DNA of 38,662 nt from contig PHEM01000001.1 of NCBI GenBank assembly GCA_002842935.1, positions 1 through 38,662 of the forward strand, given 5' to 3'. Below the pieces are notes generated by a model, which saw only the letters and a program-made list of their open reading frames with translations, did no database searches and was not told the origin of the DNA. Shown here piece by piece: positions 1-8,400 of this stretch. Position 1 is the first letter of the stretch. Each line of letters starts with the position of its first letter. The translations under genes and the position numbers were made by a program. This DNA comes from Alphaproteobacteria bacterium HGW-Alphaproteobacteria-13. GTDB lineage: Bacteria; Pseudomonadota; Alphaproteobacteria; Sphingomonadales; Sphingomonadaceae.

Positions 1-50
1 GCATCGCCGTCAATCAATTCGACATCACCGGCATTGGTTTCGCGCTTCCG

Positions 51-107
51 TGCGATCGGCTCGCTCGTTGCATTGCTTCGCTCGCAACCAGCGCATCGCC
101 GATCGCA
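51..107. repeat. Long hairpin repeat, copy 1
   Basis: A perfect 10-bp outer inverted repeat (TGCGATCGGC at 51-60, GCCGATCGCA at 98-107) encloses a 5-bp inner stem (GTTGC 67-71, GCAAC 84-88). A diverged copy lies at 719-773. In that copy the third inner base pair changes from T:A to C:G, so pairing is kept. This suggests a selected structure (RNA or DNA). Function unknown. Confidence 0.6.
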
Positions 108-332
108 GTGCTGCACCGTCGCGATCGGACGAAAGGAAATTTATCTGTTGTTGTAGACTCAGCATGGAGCCGCGTCACCGTCCCCGTCAAGGATGAGCGG
201 TCCCCCCAATTTTTCCTTCAGAAAAATCGGTTCCCCCACTCCCCGCTGCGCGGCGGCTTCGCCGTCCTTGACCGGAACGGCGCCCCAGCTCCCCGAGACG
301 TTGTCATCGACAGGCTTCAAAGGAGGACAATC
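108..332. other. Leader region without a convincing gene
   Basis: I see no coding region I can support between the hairpin and the gene starting at 333. The stretch holds two C-rich direct repeats (GGTCCCCCCAA near 200 and GGTTCCCCCA near 229) and a small AT inverted repeat (ATTTTT/AAAAAT) between them. It presumably contains the promoter and leader of the gene at 333, but no clear -35/-10 pair could be assigned. Confidence 0.35.
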
Positions 333-563
333 ATGGAACTCGCAATCAACGCACGCATCGCTCATCTCGAAAGCGCCGCACGTTCAATCAGCCGGCAGAT
401 AGATCGCACCGAATTTTTCGCGGACATGATCGACTGGAACTCGATGACGATCGAGGATTGCCGATTGATCTCGATGCAAGAGGATCATCTTGCCGAGACA
501 CTGGCAGAGACCGAAATGGAACTCGATTTCCGATACGAGCAGCTTTGCTTCACGGCGCACTGA
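333..563 (+). CDS. Small hypothetical protein (76 aa)
   Basis: This 76-residue acidic protein is not recognised. The start at 333 is supported by a strong ribosome binding site (AAGGAGGA at 319-327) spaced 5-6 bases before ATG; longer upstream extensions lack such a site. The product is largely alpha-helical in composition, with a heptad-like pattern (ARIAHLESAARSISRQIDR and QEDHLAETLAETEMEL) that could form a short coiled coil. There is no signal peptide, membrane segment or cysteine pair. It is followed after 8 bases by a clear hairpin terminator, so it is probably transcribed alone. Existence of the gene is well supported; function is unknown. Confidence 0.7.
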   Translation: MELAINARIAHLESAARSISRQIDRTEFFADMIDWNSMTIEDCRLISMQEDHLAETLAETEMELDFRYEQLCFTAH

Positions 564-571
564 GCGCCGAC

Positions 572-603
572 GGAACCGCCGCTGCACTGGCGGCGGTTCC
601 TTT
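572..603 (+). terminator. Rho-independent terminator
   Basis: A perfect 11-bp stem (GGAACCGCCGC at 572-582 and its complement at 590-600) with a 7-base loop is followed by TTT. It lies 8 bases after the stop codon of the 76-residue gene. Confidence 0.75.
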
Positions 604-718
604 ATGTGCTGCACCGATCCACATTCTGCTCGCTTGCCGCCGAGCTACGCCGGCGGACAGCGCATCGCAGACAAATGCTCGCGGATCGTGTTGCACGCGT
701 CCAACGCGAAGCCGCCGA

Positions 719-773
719 ACGATCGCCTCGCTTGTCGCTTGCTTCGCTCGCGACCTGCGCATCGCCGACCGCT
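719..773. repeat. Long hairpin repeat, copy 2
   Basis: This stretch aligns with 51-107 over about 55 bases with roughly ten differences. It keeps the inner hairpin (GTCGC 734-738, GCGAC 750-754) but has lost the perfect outer stem. It sits directly downstream of the stop codon of the minus-strand gene 774-1034 and may serve as its 3' end structure. Confidence 0.5.
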
Positions 774-1034
774 TCAAAGTGCCGAGAGAGCTTCCGCAAT
801 CTTCGTCGGTCCATGCTTGTCGATCGCTTTCGCAATGACCGTCGCTACGCTCCGGTCCATGCGAGCGATCTTCACTTTAGTGAGCGCACCAAGCAGCACA
901 TCGCGGCCAGCATCGAGCTCCGCCTCGCGAGCGCGGCGTTCGGCCTTCGTTACTTCCGCAAGCTCCGCTTCCAACGCCTCTCGCTTAGCGGTGATCGCGT
1001 CCAGATTGCCCTCGATCTTCTTGGCTCTTGGCAT
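774..1034 (-). CDS. Small coiled-coil protein, possible relaxosome accessory
   Basis: The 86-residue product has a highly charged, heptad-patterned N-terminal half (residues about 6-45, rich in Ala, Glu, Lys and Arg), a typical coiled coil. A short basic C-terminal part follows (KVKIARMDRS then a helix ending in AEALSAL). A purine-rich ribosome binding site (AAGGAAAG) precedes the ATG. It has the general build of small TraC/MobC-like mobilisation proteins of alphaproteobacteria, and it faces away from the relaxosome operon across the hairpin-rich gap. Both points suggest, but do not show, a role at the origin of transfer. No specific family was recognised. Confidence 0.6.
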   Translation of the reverse strand: MPRAKKIEGNLDAITAKREALEAELAEVTKAERRAREAELDAGRDVLLGALTKVKIARMDRSVATVIAKAIDKHGPTKIAEALSAL

Positions 1035-1746
1035 GTCTTCTTTCCTTTTCAGCGGTTCTCATTGCGCCCATTGCTATCACGATGACGATGAAATTCCAGT
1101 CCCATATAGGAACCGTCAGAAACTCAACGCTGGCCACTCCAGCGAACTCATATTGTACCCGATAGCGTTCCGGTTTGATCGCCCCCGGCGTCAAAGTGAA
1201 TTGCGTTTTGGGCGCGCTACGCCAGCGTTTTGGGTTCGCGCTTCGCGCTCCCAAAAGCGCAATACGTCTTTTGGCGATTGCTCCCACAGGTGTCGCAATC
1301 AATCCGTCATCCGTCAGGCCGGCTGATCCTTGTCGGGGTTCCAGTCCGGAACCCGTTCGGCATCGTTCAACCGAACGATCCTCACCGATCGCATCGACCG
1401 TTCCGGTCTCACGATCGGCAAATGTCTGCCGAGGCTGACGCCTCACGCAGATCGAATCTCTCATGCCCGAACCGGGCACGATGTGCCCAGGTGCAGGCAA
1501 ACTGACGGGCTACGCCCGAATTCTCTTCGATAAGCAGAATGAGAAACCCGCTTCGGGGATATCTCATTCTGAGATGCACACGGTATGCGGCAAGCCGCAA
1601 TTCTGTGTTGGCGTAACATACGGAATTTACGCCGGAAATTGGCGGCTGCCAAACGTCTGCCCGGTCTGCCAAACGGCTGACAAATCAGGCTGCCGTTTGG
1701 CAGACAGGCATAACATATTGAAATAGCACCAGTTAATCGGCCCGCT
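1035..1746. promoter_or_regulatory. Gene-free hairpin-rich region, candidate oriT
   Basis: About 710 bases without a convincing gene separate the coiled-coil gene (minus) from the relaxosome operon (plus). From 1228 on it carries inverted repeats in close succession: 1228-1256, 1336-1354, 1354-1377, 1385-1418 (with nested GACCG/CGGTC), 1416-1431, 1432-1443, 1464-1478, 1474-1488, 1506-1518, 1561-1575, 1586-1599, 1610-1633, 1639-1652 and 1665-1704. The last has 13-bp perfect arms (TCTGCCAAACGGC). GC content falls toward the right end. Its place beside the genes for the ribbon-helix-helix protein, coupling protein and relaxase is where oriT lies in many conjugative elements. No nic site could be identified by eye, so oriT is an inference. 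Confidence 0.5.
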
Positions 1747-1758
1747 ATGTCTGCCAAA
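1646..1758. repeat. CTGCCAAA repeats, probable operator
   Basis: The word CTGCCAAA occurs at 1646-1653, 1666-1673 and 1751-1758 on the plus strand and inverted at 1696-1703. The first two are exactly 20 bases apart (two helical turns). The second and the inverted copy form the 13-bp inverted repeat 1665-1677/1692-1704. Such arrays are typical binding sites of ribbon-helix-helix proteins, and the gene for one begins at or just after the last copy. Confidence 0.55.
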
Positions 1759-2157
1759 GTATGCCGTGGCTATTTGGTCCCCAGCGAAACCTTGACCCTC
1801 CAGGCGCCTCGCGCTAGAAGATGCGCGTCCTGCCTTCGCACTCAGGAACCCACCAACCGTCCACCATCGGAGGGACGGTTGGAGCGTATTACTGTCAGAT
1901 TCACTCCGGAGTTGGCCAAAGCGGTCGCTTCGTGGTGTGAGTCAAATTCGATCCCCGCAGCGCGCCTCGTTCGGGATGCGCTTCAGCTCTATTTCGACGT
2001 CAAGGCGGGAAAAGCATTCGACCCCCAGCGCATGGCAATCATCTGCGAATATACGCAGCTGGTTGCTGACGAATGGGTTAAGAAGAACGCCCCGGATCGG
2101 CGCGACGAGTTCCTCGCAACCGTCGATGCGCGATTGGACCGCCATCATGGCGGATAA
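1747..2157 (+). CDS. Ribbon-helix-helix relaxosome protein
   Basis: The central part (residues about 45-84, ERITVRFTPELAKAVASWC followed by two helices) has the beta-alpha-alpha pattern of ribbon-helix-helix DNA-binding proteins such as Arc, CopG, TraY and MobC. In conjugation systems these bind oriT and assist the relaxase, and often repress their own operon. The start is uncertain. ATG at 1747 lacks a good ribosome binding site and lies on a CTGCCAAA repeat, whereas TTG at 1879 follows GGAGGG closely and would give a compact 92-residue protein beginning at the DNA-binding strand. The N-terminal 44 residues are basic and low in secondary structure, which also favours the shorter form. The gene overlaps traD by 11 bases. 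Confidence 0.7.
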   Translation: MSAKVCRGYLVPSETLTLQAPRARRCASCLRTQEPTNRPPSEGRLERITVRFTPELAKAVASWCESNSIPAARLVRDALQLYFDVKAGKAFDPQRMAIICEYTQLVADEWVKKNAPDRRDEFLATVDARLDRHHGG

Positions 2158-4537
2158 GCACTCGCGCCCCAAACATCCGCGCGCCTGGTCGAGCCACGGT
2201 GAAGCCAATCGCAACTCCGGAAACTTCACCCGCGGCTCGCAGCTCATCGGCCACCAATTCTCTATGTGGTGGCGCGGCGCGCGCGTTCCGCTGTTCGTAT
2301 GGTTCGGGCTGCTAGCCGCATTCTTGTGGCTGAAACTGACCTTGATCCTCGACGACTATGAGTTCCAGATGCTCGGAACAAAGGCGCTCGCCGCGACCTG
2401 GGATTTCATCGGACTGGACGAAATGAAGCGCGCGAATGTGACGCTTCGGGACGGCAGCATCTACCAAACCTATATGGGTTACGTGCCCTATATTCCCGAC
2501 GTCCAGATTGCATGGGCGAAGCTCATGAACGCATTGTTCGGGAGCTTCATCTTTGCGACGATCGGCGCCGGCACCTTTGCATGGTGGTTCATCCCTTGGG
2601 CGCGCGAGCGGGGTGAATCGATCCTCGCCGATCACCACGAACGCGGGGTTGAAATCGTCGAATATGACGTGCTCAAGATGATGCTCGATCGTCACAACCT
2701 AGAGCGCGTTCGGGCTCGCGCGAAGGAAGCGTTCCCCGATCTTACGCTCGCTCAGGTTGAATCCCTTCCGCTTGCCCAGCGGAAAGAGGCCGGGGTGATT
2801 TTGCCGTACAAGATTGCGACCCTGCCGTTCCCTTACGGTTTCGAACAAAGCCATGTCATGCTCACCGGTACGACCGGTACGGGGAAGACAACGCTCATCC
2901 GGCAGGTGGTAGCGCAAGCGATCGAGCGCGGAGATCGGTGCGTCCTTTTCGACCTGACCGGGCACTATATGGAAGCCTTTTACGATCCCGATCGCGACTT
3001 CGTTTTGAACCTCAATGATGCACGCTGCGAGTCCTGGTCGTTGTTCAACGACTGCCATTCGCGCAGTGAGCTCGTGAACGCCGCGGCTGCGCTTATCCCC
3101 GCGGATCATGGTTCCGACGGGGGCTTCTGGGAGAAGGCGGCGCGGACTCTACTGGTCGAGATGTGCGACAATTTACGCAAGAAGGGACGCGGCACCAACA
3201 AGCATCTTTGCGACGAGCTGCTGAAGGCGAACCTCAAAAAGATATACGCCAGCCTGATGGGGACGGTCGCCGAACCGCTCGTATCGCCGGATGCTACGAA
3301 GATGGCGCAATCGATCCGTGCGGTGCTCAACGCCAACGCGGAAGCCATTCGGTTCCTGCCCGACGGCGGCGAACAATTCTCGATCAAGGACTGGATCAAA
3401 CGTGACAATGGGGAGGCGTCCATCCTCTTCATCACCGCGCAATATGCTCACCTCGATATGTCGCGGTCGCTGCTCACGCTGTGGATGAACATCGCGATCA
3501 ATACGATCATGACGCTGAAGCATACGCGGCAACTTCGCACCTGGTTCATCTTTGATGAGCTGGCTGCGCTTCACCAGCTTCCTGCGCTCGAACGGGGGTT
3601 GCAGACGGCCCGTAGTTTCGGCGGCGCCTTCCTGCTCGGTCTGCATAACTTTGCGGGTCTGCGCAAAACCTATGGGGACGATGGGGCGCAGAACATCATC
3701 AGTTTGGCGAACACGAATGTCATTCTTCGCGTCAAAGAGCGGGAGACCGCAGAGGAATGTTCCCGGCTTATCGGGTTCCGGAAGGTCCGAACGATGGACG
3801 AGTCCTATAGTTATGGCGCGCACCAAACCCGAGACGCTTCGACCATTTCGCCAACCACCAAGGAAGAGGCACTGGTGATTGCGGACGACATCACCAGCCT
3901 CCCGAATCTGAATGCTTATATCCGCTTTCCGGAGAAGTTTCCTTCCGCCCTGGTCTCGTTCCCCTATGTCGGTTTTCCCGCTGTTGCAGAGGGCTTCATC
4001 GAAGCCGAACCACCGCCAGACATTCTTCCGGTCGACGACGATGATAACGACGAGACCGGGGAAGAAGGGGGCGGACCGGACATTGCAGCCGATCGACCCG
4101 AACCCGGCGCCCAACCGGAAGCAGATCGGGAAGATCGCCGTGAGATTTCGCACCTGCAGGATGGGCGAGAGGTTCGCGCGCGCGACGTCCTCGATGTACG
4201 TCGTTCCCAGGTTGGTGGGCAGATCGCGACGACGGGTGCAACCGAAAAAGGCACCGCCAGCGGCTCGCTCGCGAAGCGTTCGATCGACGATGACCATCCG
4301 AGGGTGACCACGCCTCGCAATGCCGGCACGGGGGGCAGCGGCCAGCAGGATGCCCTCGCCAACAGGGAGCAGCTTCGCGGTTCGAAAGATCCCGTGGAAG
4401 AAAAGGGCGGCGAGCTGGCCCGTCGTGAATCCCGTATGGATTTTGGCGAGACCGATCAGCGCCGCGCCGGCGGCGCGGAGCTTGGCGCCGACGGCATGGC
4501 GCGCGGCAGCGACGATCTCGACATGGATATGGATTGA
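2147..4537 (+). CDS. traD: Type IV coupling protein TraD
   Basis: This 796-residue protein is the coupling ATPase that brings the relaxase-DNA complex to the secretion channel at the inner membrane. Two N-terminal membrane segments (about residues 42-65 and 120-145) are followed by the motor domain. That domain has Walker A GTTGTGKTT near residue 242 and Walker B WFIFDELAAL near 467, as expected for the VirD4/TraD family. The C-terminal 160 residues are charged and low in complexity and end in an acidic tail (DLDMDMD); in F TraD the C-terminal tail contacts the relaxosome protein TraM. The start at 2147 is chosen because it overlaps the end of the preceding gene and leads directly into the basic N-terminus. 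Readings starting further upstream would run through the ribbon-helix-helix gene. Confidence 0.93.
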   Translation: MADKHSRPKHPRAWSSHGEANRNSGNFTRGSQLIGHQFSMWWRGARVPLFVWFGLLAAFLWLKLTLILDDYEFQMLGTKALAATWDFIGLDEMKRANVTLRDGSIYQTYMGYVPYIPDVQIAWAKLMNALFGSFIFATIGAGTFAWWFIPWARERGESILADHHERGVEIVEYDVLKMMLDRHNLERVRARAKEAFPDLTLAQVESLPLAQRKEAGVILPYKIATLPFPYGFEQSHVMLTGTTGTGKTTLIRQVVAQAIERGDRCVLFDLTGHYMEAFYDPDRDFVLNLNDARCESWSLFNDCHSRSELVNAAAALIPADHGSDGGFWEKAARTLLVEMCDNLRKKGRGTNKHLCDELLKANLKKIYASLMGTVAEPLVSPDATKMAQSIRAVLNANAEAIRFLPDGGEQFSIKDWIKRDNGEASILFITAQYAHLDMSRSLLTLWMNIAINTIMTLKHTRQLRTWFIFDELAALHQLPALERGLQTARSFGGAFLLGLHNFAGLRKTYGDDGAQNIISLANTNVILRVKERETAEECSRLIGFRKVRTMDESYSYGAHQTRDASTISPTTKEEALVIADDITSLPNLNAYIRFPEKFPSALVSFPYVGFPAVAEGFIEAEPPPDILPVDDDDNDETGEEGGGPDIAADRPEPGAQPEADREDRREISHLQDGREVRARDVLDVRRSQVGGQIATTGATEKGTASGSLAKRSIDDDHPRVTTPRNAGTGGSGQQDALANREQLRGSKDPVEEKGGELARRESRMDFGETDQRRAGGAELGADGMARGSDDLDMDMD

Positions 4538-4543
4538 GCGACC

Positions 4544-4777
4544 ATGAGCTGTTCGCCTCTTCCGCCAAGTCCGCTCTGCCCCGGGTTGGTGAGGTGGCGA
4601 ACGGCCGTCGCGGCGAGAACCGCAAAGATACTCCTGATGCGCGCGTGCAAAAGTCGCTTTGCCCCTCACAAGGATCGCCGGCGAAAGATCGGACTGCTGC
4701 AGCCCTATGAATGCGACCTTTGTGGCAAGTGGCATCTCGGCCATCCTGTTGCGGACTGGAAAGGTCCGAAGCAATGA
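4544..4777 (+). CDS. Small putative zinc-binding protein (77 aa)
   Basis: The 77-residue product is basic and ends in a CDLCGKWHLGH motif (residues about 57-67). This pattern of two cysteines and two histidines looks like a one-finger zinc site and occurs in many small phage and plasmid proteins of unknown role. It starts 6 bases after the traD stop and ends 13 bases before the next start, so it belongs to the operon. The frame is supported by tight packing and the conserved-looking C-terminus. The N-terminal half is Pro/Arg-rich and unremarkable, and the true start could lie further in (ATG at 4637). Confidence 0.5.
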   Translation: MSCSPLPPSPLCPGLVRWRTAVAARTAKILLMRACKSRFAPHKDRRRKIGLLQPYECDLCGKWHLGHPVADWKGPKQ

Positions 4778-4790
4778 CGGGGTGCGGGTC

Positions 4791-5477
4791 ATGATCGGAT
4801 TCTCACAGCTCGAAGATCTCGCGCAGCTGCAGAGTCGATTTGCCGAACATGCCGATGCAGGTCGGCGAATTGAATGGCTCGGCGCCGGCGCCCAGGCACT
4901 TCGACTGTCAGATTGCGCCGCGGACAATGCAGCTCGAGCGGCGATCGCGCCGGCGATCGAGCTTCAGCAGCGCGCCACCTCGACCAGTGGAACCGTCGCG
5001 GCCATATCGTTGATCTTTTCGCCGCCGTTCGATTTGGCGGAGCATCCCGAAGGTAAAAGACGCGACGATCTCCGCGCGGCTCATCTTTCCGCGGCCCGAA
5101 TGGCATTGCAGCATATCGAGGAATGGTCGGCCGTTTTCGACGAGCACGGCGTGCTGACTCGGCCGAGGGGCATTGTCTGTGCACTCTGTATGGCCGATCG
5201 GGCGTTTGTTCTCGAGATGCTCATCCTGGGGTGGGCAATCGCGGCCGACGGGCAGTGGGGACTTCTCGACGGATGGTCAATCGCCGCCCAGATCGCGGCG
5301 GCTGAGTCCATGTATGCGAGTGAGCTCGGACGTCGCCTCGCTGCCCAGGCTGTGCGCATGGTCTGGCTCGGCCCGTCTACGGCTCGCCTCAAACCTATGC
5401 TCTGGCCCGAGACCGAACCCCGGCTGTCGATAGAAAGCATGATGCAGGACCTCGAGCTCCGGCGAGGTGCGAAATGA
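4791..5477 (+). CDS. Hypothetical protein between traD and traI (228 aa)
   Basis: This protein is not recognised. ATG at 4791 is the likely start (GTG at 4782 is an alternative); the open frame further left overlaps the small zinc-motif gene and looks non-coding. The sequence is alanine-rich and predicted mostly helical, with a mildly hydrophobic centre (about residues 130-165) and no signal peptide or known catalytic motif. Its stop overlaps the traI start by ATGA, implying translational coupling with the relaxase. This placement suggests a relaxosome or relaxase-assisting role, but that is inferred from context only. Confidence 0.75.
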   Translation: MIGFSQLEDLAQLQSRFAEHADAGRRIEWLGAGAQALRLSDCAADNAARAAIAPAIELQQRATSTSGTVAAISLIFSPPFDLAEHPEGKRRDDLRAAHLSAARMALQHIEEWSAVFDEHGVLTRPRGIVCALCMADRAFVLEMLILGWAIAADGQWGLLDGWSIAAQIAAAESMYASELGRRLAAQAVRMVWLGPSTARLKPMLWPETEPRLSIESMMQDLELRRGAK

Positions 5478-8400
5478 CCGTTTCGATCGGCCGCGTCCAT
5501 TCGCCCGGTAAGGCCGCCGACTATTTCGCGAACGACAATTATTACACGGCCGAACAGTCGGAGGCCGCGTCGGTCTGGATGGGCGAGGGCTCCCGCGATC
5601 TCGGATTGTCAGGAACCGTCGAGGCGGGCGTGTTCGAGAAAATCCTCGACGGCAAATTGCCTGACGGTACGCAGGTCAGCAATCCGGAGACGCACGACTA
5701 TGGCCGGGACTTCACCTTTTCGATGCCGAAGTCTGCCTCGCTCCTTGCCCTAGTCTCTGGCGATACCCGTATTCTCGCCGCGCACGTCCAGGCGGTGAAG
5801 GAAACGATGGCGTGGGCCGAAAAGAATCTTGCCGAAGCGCGCGTTCATGTCGGCGGGAAGGATATTGCGGTTCGGACCGGCAATCTCGTTTACGCGCTTT
5901 TCCAACACGACACGAGCCGTGCGACGGATCCGCAAAGCCATATCCATGCCGTAATCGCCAATCTGACCCGGCTGCCCGAACGCTTCCGCAACCCCGATCG
6001 CGTCGATCCAAAGACCGGAGAGGTCACCAGCGACCACGGCTGGCGAGCATGGCATAACGGGGCGATGTACCGGGCCAGTGCTACGCTTAGTTCGATGGCC
6101 AACGCGATCCTCCGCGAAAAGCTCGAGGGCTTGGGCTACAAGACAGAGCTAACCGGGAAACATGGCGCCTTCGAGGTTCTCGGACCGAATGGCGAGCGCA
6201 TCAACAAGGAGGCCCTCGACGGCTTCTCCAAGCGCGGCAATGACATCAAGGCAAAGGCTGAAGAACTCGGTGTTCACAGCCCGGAAGGTCGACGCGCTAT
6301 CACCCAGCGCACCCGCGACGCCAAATTGGACGCCGGCGACCGAACGGAGCTCGCCGAACGGTGGCGAGATGAAGCGCGGGTCTATCGCTATAATGGCGAC
6401 CAGATCTACGCGATGGCTCTCGCCAAGTCGCAGGAGCGATCATCGCCGATCGAGCGGGGAATTCTAGCCGTCAGCTCCGCTATCCGGGAAACGCGCGATC
6501 GCCTCGTCGATTACCTGAAGCGGCCCGACGATCCATTGGTTGATTCCGGCCTTGCAAAACTCACACGGACGCCGGCGACGGCCCGGGCCCAGTTTGCAAC
6601 TGCCAGCGCCATTCGGATACTAAGCGAGCGCGAAGCCGTCTTCAGCACCGCGGATGTCGTCAAAACGGCGATCGACCTTGGCGAAAAGGGCGTTACGCCG
6701 GACCGTGTAGAGCGGCGCATCGCCGAGTTGGTCGAAAAGGGCGAGATCGTTCCCGAAACCTCCCAGCGCTTCGACAAGGCCGTCGACATGGTGACAACCC
6801 GGGAGGCAATCGAACAGGAACGCAGGATCCTCAAGGCGATGGACACCGGCGCCGGCGACGCACGGCCGCTGATGTCTGCCGACGTTGCAAAGACCCGCCT
6901 GCAGGAACTGGCTGCGCCGCGCGAGCTCAACCATGAGCAGCTCGCGGCCGCGATCCAGATCGTGTCGTCTCCCGATCGCATCGTACTCGTCCAGGGGCGC
7001 GCCGGCGCCGGCAAATCGACGATGCTTCAGCCAGTGGCAAAAGCGGAGGCTATCGACGCGGCGGCACGGGTTATCGGCGCCGAGGACACGAAGGCCGTGC
7101 TGTTGACGGCCGACATGCGGGGAGATGCACAGGCACTCGCGTTCCAGAACAAAATGGTGGCCGATCTTCGGGCCGACACCGGGATGGAAGCGCGCACCGT
7201 CGATAGCTTTATCTATTCCAACGAGAAATTCCTGACCGGCGAAGCGTCTCCTCAGGCGCTCGCGGCGCGTAAGGCCGAGCTCGCCGGCACTTATCTGATC
7301 CTCGACGAAGCGTCGATGATCTCGAATGAGCGAATGGACAAACTGACAGCGATCGCCAACCTGATGGAAGTCGGCCGCCTCGCCATCATCGGTGACCGCA
7401 AGCAGCTCAATCCGATCGACGCCGGGAAGAGCTTCTCGGTCATGCAGGCGCGCGCGATTCAGGACCAGCTCCCGGTGAGCGAGGTCAACATCAACATGCG
7501 CCAGAAAACCGACGACATGCGACTGGTGGCGGATCTCGCCGACGCCGGCAACGTGCGCGCGGCGATCGCGATCCTGGGTGATCGCGTTGTGGTCAGCAAG
7601 GATCGCATCACCGATGCGGCTAACGCTTGGCTTGCCCTGCCCGCCGAGGATCGCGAGAAGACCACCTTGCTCCCATCGAGCCGCGACGGCCGCGCGCAGG
7701 CGAACCAGATCATTCAGGACGGGCTGAAGGCCGAGGGCACGCTGAAAGGCGATGGCCGTGCCTTCAATGTCCGCGAAACACTCCAGCTCACCCGGGAAGA
7801 GTATCGCTACGCGCGGAATTGGCGCGAAGCCCAGTTCCTCGAGGTCGGCGGCCGCGACAATGGTCTTGGCCTGGCGAAGGGCGATTACCGCGTCGAACGC
7901 GTTTTCGAGAACGGGCGCGTCGAGCTGCGCGACATGCGCGGTCGCAAACACCGTGTCGAGCCCATGAAGATCGACCCGAACGGAAAGCTCAATCGGCTGA
8001 AGCTCAGCAATGAGAAGCGCATCGAGGTCCACGAAGGCGAGCGGATCCGCTGGACCGACAGCGATAAGCGTGACGGCCGCGGCATGATCAATGCGACGAT
8101 CGCGAGCATCGAAAAGGTCAGTGCTGAGGGAATAGTGGTGAAATTGTCCGACGGGGAGCTTCGGGAGCTCAAGAGCGGCGACCCGATGCTGAAACGGATG
8201 GACCTCGCCTATGCCATCAATACCCATATGGCCCAGGGCATCACCAACGAGACGGTATTTTCGGTCATGGGGGCCCGTGAAACCAACCTTTCCAATGCTC
8301 GAGCATTCCTCGTCAACCACACCCGCCAACAACTCGATGTCCGCCTATTCACCGACGACAAGGACAAGCTTGTTCGCCAGCTCGAGAGCAACCGCGGCGA

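Noticed and set aside
1..120. Minus-strand open frame running off the left edge
   Set aside because: It crosses the perfect hairpin 51-107, has no start signal and no recognisable product, so I do not claim a gene.
985..1500. 171-codon minus-strand frame across the hairpin-rich region
   Set aside because: It overlaps the coiled-coil gene and its promoter, has no coherent domain, and the DNA is better explained by dense inverted repeats.
3173..4927. 584-codon open frame on the minus strand opposite traD
   Set aside because: It is antisense to a clearly identified traD, has Arg/Pro-rich composition typical of shadow frames in GC-rich DNA, and shows no motif.
6620..8332. 570-codon open frame opposite traI
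   Set aside because: Antisense to the helicase domain of TraI, His/Asp-rich shadow composition, no recognisable domain.
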